The position numbers and the translations under genes were made by a program. The notes under the pieces are model-generated. The model saw only the letters and a program-made list of their open reading frames with translations, did no database searches and was not told the DNA's origin. 5,234 bases of DNA from an uncultured Oscillospiraceae bacterium (lineage in GTDB: Bacteria; Bacillota; Clostridia; Oscillospirales; Acutalibacteraceae), in NCBI GenBank assembly GCA_910587835.1, contig CAJUNQ010000028.1, forward strand, positions 1-5,234, in the 5' to 3' direction. This document shows, piece after piece, positions 1 through 4,431 of this stretch. The first letter of the stretch is position 1, and each line of letters starts with the position of its first letter.

Positions 1-187
1 AATGCCGGATTTTTGGTCCAAAGGAGGCGATTTCAAGGAGAAAACCGCAAGGAATACTTGCGTATTACGAGGATTTTCGACGCAGAAAGCGACTGCTTTG
101 GGGCAAAAAGACGGTGTTTTCGATTTTTCAAACGAGCCCTAAAACCAAGCATCAAAACTACCTTCAGAAAAGAGGCGGCACAAGCGT
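1..187. other. Leader region upstream of the reductase, no convincing gene
   Basis: No gene is convincing here. The stretch carries small competing hairpins: GCAAG (47-51) can pair with CTTGC (57-61), while AATAC (53-57) can pair with GTATT (62-66). A reading frame beginning at 13 stays open through it and on into the reductase gene in another frame, but it has no family resemblance I know. An AAGGAGG at 21-27 resembles a ribosome binding site but has no start codon at a suitable distance. I found no clear sigma-70 promoter for the downstream gene, so its promoter may lie left of the window. Confidence 0.4.
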
Positions 188-1858
188 ATGAAAACCGTAA
201 TTATCGGCGGCGTGGCCGGAGGGGCCTCTGCCGCGGCAAGACTGCGCAGGCTGGACGAGGCGGCGGAAATCATCATTCTGGAACGGGGCGGGTATGTCTC
301 CTTTGCCAACTGCGGCCTGCCCTATTATGTGGGCGGGGTCATTGCCAACCAGAGCCAGCTGACCCTGCAAACCCCAGAGAGCTTCCGAGCCAGGTTCCGC
401 ATTGACGTGCGGGTCCGCCACGAGGCCGTCAGCCTGAACCCGGAGGCCCAGACCGTCACCGTGCGCAATCTTGACACCGGAGAGACCTATACCGAGAGCT
501 ACGACAGCCTCATCCTCTCCCCCGGGGCTGAGCCCATCCGCCCGGAAATGGAGGGGGCCGGCAGTCCCCAGGTGTTCACCCTGCGGAATATTCCCGACAC
601 CCTGAAAATCAAGGAGTATATAGACCAGGCCAAGCCCCGCACCGCCGTGGTGGTGGGCGGCGGCTATATTGGGGTGGAGATGGCGGAAAACCTGCGGCAG
701 GCAGGTCTTCAGGTGGCAGTGGTAGAGCGGGCCAGCCACCTGATCGCCCCGCTGGACCCTGACATGGCTGCGGATGTGCACCGCTATATCCAGTCCCAAG
801 GTATTCAGCTCTATCTGAACAATGGGGTAAAGGCCATCGGCAGCAGGGATGTTGTGCTGCAAACCGGCTCCATCCCCGCCGACATGGTCATCCTCTCTGT
901 GGGCGTTCGCCCCGAGACCGGACTGGCCCAGGCCTGCGGCATCCCCACCAACCAACGGGGCAGCATTGTGGTGGACTCCCGGATGCGTACCGGCGTCCCC
1001 AACATTTACGCCGTGGGGGACGCGGTAGAGGCGGAGAACTTTATCACCGGGGCCCCGGCCTTTCTCCCTCTGGCGGGGCCGGCCAACAAGCAGGGCCGGG
1101 TAGCCGCAGACCAGATTGCGGGGGTAGACTCTGTCTACACCGGCACCCAGGGCTCTGCCGTGCTGAAGCTCTTTGACATGACCATTGCCGCCACCGGCCT
1201 GAACGAGGCAGCCGCAGCAGCGGCAGGCCTCTCCTACGACAAAACCTACCTCTATGCAGGCTCCCACGCGGGCTACTACCCTGGGGCCAGCAATATGTCC
1301 ATTAAGGCGCTATGGGACAAAGAAACCCTGAAAATACTGGGCGCCCAGATTGTGGGCTTTGAAGGGGTGGATAAGCGCATGGACGTGCTGGCCACAGCCA
1401 TCCGCCTGGGGGCGAAAATCACAGACCTGGCCCAGCTGGAGCTGTGCTACGCGCCCCCCTTTGGCAGCGCCAAAGACCCGGTGAACATGCTGGGCTTTGT
1501 GGCTGAAAATATCGTCACCGGCAAGGTCAAGCAGTTCTTCTGGCACGATGTGGACCGCCTGCCCCGGGACGGCAGCGTCAGCCTGCTGGACGTGCGAACC
1601 CCCGCCGAGGTGAGCCAGAGCAGAATTGAGGGCTTTGCCTCCATCCCCCTAGACTCCCTTCGGGACCGTCTGGGAGAGCTCCCTCCGGGCAAGCCGGTAT
1701 ATGTCCACTGTCACAGTGGTCTGCGCAGCTATATCGCCTGCCGCATTCTCACCGGCCGGGGCTACGACTGCTACAACCTGGCCGGCGGCTGGCGGCTCTA
1801 CCAGTCCGCCACCCACCAGCAAACCGTGTCCGAGTACAGCTGCACAGACTGCAAATAG
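188..1858 (+). CDS. CoA-disulfide / persulfide reductase with C-terminal rhodanese domain (FAD-dependent)
   Basis: This is a soluble flavoprotein of the CoADR-rhodanese family. Members use NAD(P)H to reduce CoA disulfide, CoA persulfide or polysulfide, and work in thiol homeostasis or sulfur metabolism. The FAD-binding GGVAGGASAAARLRR lies at residues 7-21. The single redox cysteine of the family is Cys42 in FANCGLPYY. The NAD(P)-binding GGGYIGVEMAENL is at 157-169 and the second FAD motif, IYAVGDAVE, at 273-281. The dimerisation domain follows, with AGYYPGAS (361-368) and YAPPFGSAKDPVN (421-433); the tyrosines of these motifs assist catalysis in characterised members. A rhodanese domain spans about 455-541, with LLDVRTPAE near its start and Cys508 opening the loop CHSGLRS, as in active sulfurtransferases. 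The length of 556 suits this two-domain class. AGAGGCGG at 171-178, nine bases before the ATG, supports the start. After the rhodanese fold the protein ends in SCTDCK, an extra CxxC pair. Family assignment is firm; the physiological substrate is inferred. Confidence 0.95.
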   Translation: MKTVIIGGVAGGASAAARLRRLDEAAEIIILERGGYVSFANCGLPYYVGGVIANQSQLTLQTPESFRARFRIDVRVRHEAVSLNPEAQTVTVRNLDTGETYTESYDSLILSPGAEPIRPEMEGAGSPQVFTLRNIPDTLKIKEYIDQAKPRTAVVVGGGYIGVEMAENLRQAGLQVAVVERASHLIAPLDPDMAADVHRYIQSQGIQLYLNNGVKAIGSRDVVLQTGSIPADMVILSVGVRPETGLAQACGIPTNQRGSIVVDSRMRTGVPNIYAVGDAVEAENFITGAPAFLPLAGPANKQGRVAADQIAGVDSVYTGTQGSAVLKLFDMTIAATGLNEAAAAAAGLSYDKTYLYAGSHAGYYPGASNMSIKALWDKETLKILGAQIVGFEGVDKRMDVLATAIRLGAKITDLAQLELCYAPPFGSAKDPVNMLGFVAENIVTGKVKQFFWHDVDRLPRDGSVSLLDVRTPAEVSQSRIEGFASIPLDSLRDRLGELPPGKPVYVHCHSGLRSYIACRILTGRGYDCYNLAGGWRLYQSATHQQTVSEYSCTDCK

Positions 1859-2021
1859 TGCAAACAAAAAAGCCGTGTCTGAGAACGCCTCAGCTGTAAG
1901 TTTTCAAGAGACCTGCAAAACCCAGGGCGGGCCTACCTTTCGATATGCAAGAATACGAGAAAACCCGGGAAACGGCTTAAATACTAGGTTTTTTCGCGGA
2001 AAACCGCTTGCATTTTGGTGG

Positions 2022-2062
2022 AAATTTTGCAATCTCGCAAAATGGGATTGCAAAATTTTTTT
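2022..2062 (+). terminator. Possible rho-independent terminator after the reductase
   Basis: A perfect 13-base inverted repeat pairs AAATTTTGCAATC (2022-2034) with GATTGCAAAATTT (2046-2058) around an 11-base loop, and seven T residues occupy 2056-2062. The T run on the + side fits termination of transcripts from the reductase gene, whose stop is about 165 bases upstream. The stem is AT-rich, so it is weaker than a typical terminator. A second stem, CCGTTTT (2065-2071) with AAAACGG (2079-2085), follows at once. Confidence 0.4.
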
Positions 2063-2217
2063 GCCCGTTTTCGGCCCCAAAACGGCCTGCACGGCGCAAA
2101 GCCTCTAACCGCTCAAATTTGCCTTTTAGGAGCGTTTAAGGACACACAAGAAACCTTTTGAGAAACCGTACAAATCCAGCATTGGCGCGGTTTAAGCGTC
2201 TTTTAAGGAAATAACAA

Positions 2218-2260
2218 AAGCCCTTTAAGCGAACTCGCGCAAGCGCCGCTTAAGGGGCTT
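2218..2260. terminator. Strong hairpin, possible bidirectional terminator
   Basis: A 14-pair stem with a single G-T wobble joins 2218-2231 to 2247-2260 around a 15-base loop, which can itself fold on GCGC repeats. On the + side it is followed by a T-rich stretch (2261-2273, broken by a few other bases); on the - side the flank complementary to 2207-2217 is also T-rich. It could stop transcripts from either direction. Both arms contain the TTTAAGCG / CGCTTAAG motif that recurs around it, so it may instead belong to that repeat family. Confidence 0.45.
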
Positions 2261-2285
2261 ATTTTCTGCTTTTAAGCGAGAAGAC

Positions 2286-2306
2286 CCCCGACAAAATCTG
2301 TCGGGG
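2286..2306. repeat. Short GC-rich hairpin
   Basis: CCCCGACA (2286-2293) pairs perfectly with TGTCGGGG (2299-2306) around a five-base loop. No T run follows on either strand, so terminator function is doubtful; it may be a decayed terminator or a palindromic repeat unit. Confidence 0.4.
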
Positions 2307-2504
2307 CTAAGAAACCGTGTCGACGCTTAGAAAACACTAGGTTTTCGGGATGTTTTGTGCGGGCGAGAGTTTTTCAAAATGTCGGAGCTGATTTTTCTTA
2401 TTACTCAAAAAATTAGGACGCTTAAACGGTTTCTAAAAGCCCGGAGTACTCCCTGCTTTGTAGAGCACCTACCCTCAAATATCAGCTAGGGTGTCCAAAA
2501 ATAG

Positions 2505-2546
2505 CCCCCTTTTCCATACCCCAGAAGGGGGTGGTAAAACGCCCCC
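2505..2546. repeat. Two mutually exclusive hairpins sharing one arm
   Basis: CCCCCTT (2505-2511) can pair with AAGGGGG (2525-2531). The same G run (2527-2531) can instead pair with CCCCC at 2542-2546. Both cannot form at once. Such competition is known from attenuators and riboswitches, but no gene starts close by on the + strand and no T run follows, so a regulatory role is speculative. Confidence 0.35.
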
Positions 2547-2669
2547 ACCTATTTATGATGCAGGGTGAACGCCACAGTCACTCCTTTGTTGGGCCGACTT
2601 ATGCAGTTTCTCTATGAGGATAATGGCACTAACTTCCAGGTAGAGTCATTGCATTTCAATCGGTGGGCA

Positions 2670-2824
2670 GGTCGTGTTTCGCGACCCCCTCTCGCGTTTT
2701 TGAGTTCAAAGGGTGTAGATTAGACTTACACCCTTTATCGGGATCAGTGTTTTCCCGGCCCTCGGATGGTGAGGTTCCGTTTTGTTACCCCACCTCAAAG
2801 GGTGTCCGTGAGATGGACTCCCTT
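2670..2824. repeat. Chain of five consecutive hairpins
   Basis: The stems in order are: GGTCGTG/CGCGACC (2670-2686, one G-T pair), AAAGGGTGTA/TACACCCTTT (2708-2736, perfect 10 pairs, nine-base loop), CGGGA/TCCCG (2739-2757), TGAGGT/ACCTCA (2770-2797), and AAGGGTGTCC/GGACTCCCTT (2798-2824, one central T-T mismatch). The 11-base direct repeat TCAAAGGGTGT starts two segments of the chain, at 2706-2716 and 2795-2805. Stems packed this tightly exceed what I would expect by chance and suggest selection on RNA or single-stranded DNA structure. Confidence 0.5.
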
Positions 2825-2921
2825 ACCAACACGGTTCGTGCCATTACAGAATTTGTAAGGATCTTACGCATTTTGTCATTTCCTTACAAACCTAAGACAA
2901 CACTCCACAGGTGTGGTAAGG
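2821..2921. repeat. Clustered GTAAG/CTTAC sites, candidate phage left-end transposase-binding sites
   Basis: CTTAC or GTAAG cores occur at 2822-2826, 2855-2859, 2863-2867, 2883-2887 and 2916-2920, with a sixth copy outside at 2725-2729. Four of them lie in longer related words: TTGGTAAGG (inverted, from 2829), TTTGTAAGG (2852-2860), its perfect complement (2882-2890) and TGTGGTAAGG (2912-2921). The outer pair and the inner pair nest as inverted repeats. The cluster sits directly beyond the 3' end of the repressor gene, where phage Mu keeps its left-end transposase-binding sites. Function is inferred from position and repetition, not from sequence similarity to Mu. Confidence 0.4.
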
Positions 2922-2935
2922 TTATGCAAATGATA

Positions 2936-3460
2936 CTACTTTTTGTACTGCGCCAGCTGCTGCAGTTCCTCGGCCCGCTTGTTTAATTCAGCGCGGCCTG
3001 CGGCATTTAATTGAAAGACAGCGGCAAACGGCCCTGTAATTTCCTGGTAATCCATATTGACCGGCTTGTTCTGCTGCAGGAGGTTTTTTGAAATAAGCTC
3101 AAGGGCCTGGGATAGTACGCTGGCAGCCAGGGCTTGCTCGTCCTGATTGCTTACGGTATAGGCATCCTTAAATTGCCCCATTCGGGCTATCACCCTATCC
3201 AGCTCGGCGTGTATTACGGGGATATTCTCCATAAAGGCATCCCGATCCACGTCACCCCGGAGAAATTCGCCGCTCACGCCAAAATATCGTTCTAGCGCTG
3301 CCATAGCCTTAGAGTTGGGTTCTCTACGACCATTTTCATAATCAACAATAGAGGCATAACTTATGCCTATTTCTTTTGCCAGTTCTTTCTGGGTAATACC
3401 TAAGCCTGTCCTCAACTCTTTAATCCTATCGGCCATCGGATTTTTGGTGCCCTGCCTCAT
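2936..3460 (-). CDS. XRE-family phage-type repressor (c-like)
   Basis: This 174-residue protein has an N-terminal Cro/C1-type helix-turn-helix at about residues 13-70, with the usual pattern ITQKELAKEIGISYASIVDYENGRREP followed by LERYFGVSGEFLRG. The remaining ~100 residues are mostly helical by composition and contain no visible LexA-type peptidase motif, so SOS self-cleavage is not evident. The C-terminal end (LNAAGRAELNKRAEELQQLAQYKK) resembles the tail of many clostridial XRE regulators. The first ATG is supported by AAGGAGG seven bases upstream. It is transcribed away from the small XRE gene at 3614 from its own promoter. It most likely binds the CACAA/TTGTG palindromes between the two genes, represses the early genes and controls itself. 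The XRE call is firm; the role of phage maintenance repressor is inferred from context. Confidence 0.85.
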   Translation of the reverse strand: MRQGTKNPMADRIKELRTGLGITQKELAKEIGISYASIVDYENGRREPNSKAMAALERYFGVSGEFLRGDVDRDAFMENIPVIHAELDRVIARMGQFKDAYTVSNQDEQALAASVLSQALELISKNLLQQNKPVNMDYQEITGPFAAVFQLNAAGRAELNKRAEELQQLAQYKK

Positions 3461-3489
3461 AAAGTATCCTCCTTATAGGTGTTCACTCA

Positions 3490-3518
3490 ATTATATCACA
3501 AACTTGTGCAAATGCAAA
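3490..3518 (-). promoter_or_regulatory. Promoter for the XRE repressor
   Basis: On the - strand a perfect TATAAT (complement of 3490-3495) lies 17 bases from TTTGCA (complement of 3513-3518, four of six consensus bases). Transcription would start near 3483, leaving about 22 bases before the ATG. The operator palindrome 3497-3508 lies wholly within the spacer. Confidence 0.65.
3497..3508. promoter_or_regulatory. Operator-like palindrome O1
   Basis: CACAA (3497-3501) and TTGTG (3504-3508) are inverted around a two-base centre. The site occupies the space between the -35 and -10 elements of the repressor promoter, so a bound protein would block that promoter. Its half-sites match those of O2 at 3572-3584, though the centre is one base longer. 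GCAAATGCA overlaps its right edge (3508-3516) and recurs at 3548-3556 inside the opposite promoter. Confidence 0.55.
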
Positions 3519-3538
3519 AAGAAAATTTTCAAAAGGGC

Positions 3539-3567
3539 TTGACTTCGGCAAATGCACAGGCTATAAT
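3539..3567 (+). promoter_or_regulatory. Strong sigma-70 promoter for the small XRE gene
   Basis: TTGACT (3539-3544, five of six) and a perfect TATAAT (3562-3567) are separated by 17 bases, close to the ideal vegetative promoter. Initiation is expected around 3574, inside the O2 palindrome. It would also serve the transposase gene downstream, the next gene on the same strand. Confidence 0.8.
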
Positions 3568-3571
3568 AGGA

Positions 3572-3584
3572 GCACAAGTTGTGC
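3572..3584. promoter_or_regulatory. Operator-like palindrome O2 at the transcription start
   Basis: GCACAA and TTGTGC form a perfect 13-base palindrome around a single G. It starts five bases after the -10 element, covering the expected start point, so binding should block the + strand promoter. The CACAA/TTGTG half-sites are shared with O1. An XRE dimer, either the repressor or the small XRE protein, is the probable ligand; which one is not shown by the sequence. Confidence 0.65.
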
Positions 3585-3613
3585 ATAAGCCCAAATAAAG
3601 GAGGATATCAAAA

Positions 3614-3832
3614 ATGTTTGTAACCCCAAATGTTCCAGAAATCAAAAGGCGCCGGGAAAAAATGGGGCTTTCACAGCACCAGCTTTCTTTGCAATCGGAT
3701 TTAGGTGGCTGTGCCATTAGCCGCATTGAAAGTGGCAGGACTAAGAGGATCAACCACCTGCGGGCCAGAGAGATAGCAAAAGTGCTGGACTGTAAGGTGG
3801 AGGACATTTTTACAGACACAAAAAGTGCATAA
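3614..3832 (+). CDS. Small XRE-family regulator (Cro/Ner-like)
   Basis: This 72-residue protein is little more than one Cro/C1-type helix-turn-helix: IKRRREKMGLSQHQL is followed by DLGGCAISRIESGRTKR and ends in IAKVLDCKVEDIF, the usual close of this fold. There is no extra domain, which suits a Cro- or Ner-like early repressor acting as a dimer. AAAGGAGG at 3597-3604, nine bases before the ATG, supports the start. It stands divergent to the 174-residue repressor and 98 bases before the transposase fragment on the same strand, the place of ner in Mu. It probably damps the early promoters and counters the large repressor. The last codons and stop overlap a degenerate copy of the O2 operator. 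The fold is certain; the Ner-like role is inferred from position. Confidence 0.8.
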   Translation: MFVTPNVPEIKRRREKMGLSQHQLSLQSDLGGCAISRIESGRTKRINHLRAREIAKVLDCKVEDIFTDTKSA

Positions 3833-3835
3833 GCC
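3815..3835. promoter_or_regulatory. Degenerate third operator-like copy
   Basis: This stretch matches 3571-3591, which holds O2, at 16 of 21 positions. GTGCATAAGCC is identical in both (3581-3591 and 3825-3835) and similarity continues a few bases beyond. The left half keeps CACAA but the centre is all A, so the palindrome is imperfect. It overlaps the stop codon of the small XRE gene. It may be a weak third binding site upstream of the transposase gene, or the relic of a short duplication. Confidence 0.4.
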
Positions 3836-3838
3836 GAA

Positions 3839-3879
3839 ACTGCCCCACGGGGCAGTCCGCAGGGAATGACCGCCCTGCG
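3839..3879. repeat. Two tandem GC-rich hairpins between the Ner-like and transposase genes
   Basis: ACTGCCCC (3839-3846) pairs with GGGGCAGT (3849-3856), and one base later CGCAGGG (3858-3864) pairs with CCCTGCG (3873-3879). Neither is followed by a T run, so they are not classical terminators. They lie in the only untranslated gap between two genes on the same strand and could lower or protect the downstream message. Confidence 0.5.
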
Positions 3880-3930
3880 CTGACGATGGCAGGTTATCCG
3901 TTAGTTATAGGTTGATAAGGTGGTGATAAA

Positions 3931-4431
3931 GTGGAAACCAGGCTCACGACCAAGGAAGTTGCTAGACTTTATAGTAAAGATGAAAGAACGATTCAGCGTT
4001 GGGCAAAAAGCAATAAGCTAAAAGCTGACTGTGTTTACAATCAATTCAATTCTCCCGAGTATGTGTTTTCGGTTGATGATTTAGATAAACCGATACAAGA
4101 AAAATACTTTGCCCAGGTTAAGGCCAGTTTGCCAAAGCCAGCTATAGCCGCCAGCAAAAAGGACAAGCCCTTTGACCATTACACGGATGACGAGCGTCAA
4201 GAAATCATGTGGTGGGAAAAAACGCTGAAAGCTCTCCTTGTGTCAACTAAACACCAAATTTTTTACGGATGCCAGAGGCGGCCAACAGGTCTTTCCCAGA
4301 CCGCCCCCCGGCATCCGCTTTATCGTGAGGTAGAAACCTTTATCAGTTGTCATGTCCCTGCATATCGAACACATCCCGGAAATTCCAGACGATCTCGATC
4401 TCGGTGGGAGAGGACACCAGCACTTCCTTGA
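3931..4431 (+). CDS. Truncated MuA-type transposase, N-terminal DNA-binding fragment
   Basis: The first ~100 residues read as the start of a Mu/Tn552-like DDE transposase. A MerR-like helix-turn-helix at about 5-32 (LTTKEVARLYSKDERTIQRWAKSNKL) leads into a basic linker and the stretch YTDDERQEIMWWEKTLK (84-100). Such proteins usually exceed 500 residues and carry the DDE catalytic core afterwards; none of it is present. From residue 101 (about 4231) the frame turns into low-resemblance, Arg/Pro-rich sequence, and its last ~90 bases are antisense to the serine recombinase gene, so residues 101-166 are probably not native. The start is a GTG preceded by AAGGTGGTGAT, a near-complete ribosome binding site with seven bases between AAGGTGG and the GTG. 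Interruption by the neighbouring element is the simplest explanation; the fragment could at most bind DNA. A deletion or assembly join is the alternative. Confidence 0.65.
   Translation: METRLTTKEVARLYSKDERTIQRWAKSNKLKADCVYNQFNSPEYVFSVDDLDKPIQEKYFAQVKASLPKPAIAASKKDKPFDHYTDDERQEIMWWEKTLKALLVSTKHQIFYGCQRRPTGLSQTAPRHPLYREVETFISCHVPAYRTHPGNSRRSRSRWERTPALP
4266..4317. repeat. Long interrupted inverted repeat at the element end
   Basis: CGGATGCC (4266-4273) pairs with GGCATCCG (4310-4317); inside, GGTCT (4288-4292) pairs with AGACC (4298-4302) around a five-base loop, with GC-rich partly pairing DNA between. It lies about 25 bases beyond the recombinase stop. On the - strand no T run follows, so it may slow rather than end transcription. 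It could also be a recombinase recognition feature at the element terminus. Confidence 0.45.

Larger units (their letters stand above)
2132..2434. repeat. Dispersed short-motif family (TTTAAGCG and AGAAACCGT)
   Basis: TTTAAGCG occurs on the + strand at 2191-2198, 2224-2231 and 2271-2278, and as its complement CGCTTAAA at 2419-2426, with close variants at 2132-2141 and 2247-2254. AGAAACCGT occurs at 2161-2169 and 2310-2318, and inverted at 2426-2434. GTTTAAGCGTC (2190-2200) and GACGCTTAAAC (2417-2427) form a perfect 11-base inverted repeat about 216 bases apart. Sites of this density suggest protein-binding sites or the remains of a palindromic element. Nothing in the window identifies the binding protein. 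Confidence 0.5.
1859..2435. other. Intergenic region rich in short repeats and hairpins
   Basis: No convincing gene lies in this 577-base stretch; the open frames on either strand are short, lack ribosome binding sites and resemble no family I know. It is more AT-rich than the preceding gene. It holds a weak hairpin just after the reductase (CTGAG 1879-1883 with CTCAG 1889-1893), a GCGG/CCGC tetraloop hairpin (1996-2007), a terminator-like stem (2022-2062), CCGTTTT/AAAACGG (2065-2085), a strong stem at 2218-2260, and CCCCGACA/TGTCGGGG (2286-2306). ACTAGGTTTT occurs at 1983-1992 and again at 2336-2345. The short motifs TTTAAGCG and AGAAACCGT recur on both strands. It may be ordinary host intergenic DNA with palindromic units. 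Confidence 0.55.
2436..2935. other. Gene-free, hairpin-dense region left of the phage repressor
   Basis: This 500-base stretch has no gene I can defend. Stems follow one another closely: a nested palindrome AAAGC..GGAGTACTCC..GCTTT (2436-2459), ACCCT (2471-2475) with AGGGT (2488-2492), alternative C5/G5/C5 stems (2505-2546), GGTCGTG (2670-2676) with CGCGACC (2680-2686), and a run of further stems to 2921. GGGTGT recurs at 2489, 2711 and 2800. It could hold a structured RNA, remnants of a mobile element, or phage-end DNA. The host/phage boundary should lie somewhere in it. Confidence 0.5.
2821..4230. mobile_element. Left part of a Mu-like transposable phage (approximate limits)
   Basis: The order of a leftward XRE repressor, a divergent small XRE protein and a MuA-type transposase with a DNA-binding N-terminus reproduces the c-ner-A early region of Mu-like phages. 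The right limit is where the transposase frame stops resembling its family, near 4230. The left limit is uncertain: 2821 marks the GTAAG site cluster, but the true end could lie anywhere from about 2700 to 2935. Later phage genes are absent from the window. An integrative element using the same early module is the main alternative. Confidence 0.5.

Noticed and set aside
13..405. 130-residue + strand frame starting in the leader
   Set aside because: It runs out of frame through the first ~200 bases of the well-supported reductase gene, has no family resemblance and no proper ribosome binding site. The part before 188 may still be a conserved non-coding element.
164..1267. 367-residue antisense frame under the reductase
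   Set aside because: It mirrors the codon bias of the GC-rich sense gene; composition is Gly/His/Ala-rich with no recognisable domain.
1904..2092. 62-residue - strand frame in the intergenic region
   Set aside because: Lies over AT-rich palindromes, has no ribosome binding site and no family pattern.
2555..2617. 20-codon + strand frame beginning with two ATGs
   Set aside because: Too short and without a ribosome binding site; a chance opening is more likely.
2436..2921. CRISPR array
   Set aside because: The repeats are short, unevenly spaced and palindromic; there is no regular repeat-spacer period and no cas gene.
2663..2986. 107-residue + strand frame, with an internal ATG near 2813
   Set aside because: It runs through the hairpin chain and the GTAAG cluster, overlaps the repressor 3' end in antisense, has no good ribosome binding site and matches no family I know. 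A short protein cannot be fully excluded.
6..3448. Shared 12-mer CGGATTTTTGGT at 6-17 and 3437-3448
   Set aside because: The flanks do not match and the second copy is within coding sequence; taken as chance.
3529..3819. 96-residue antisense frame over the small XRE gene
   Set aside because: The sense strand has a clear HTH protein with promoter and ribosome binding site; the antisense product has no domain.
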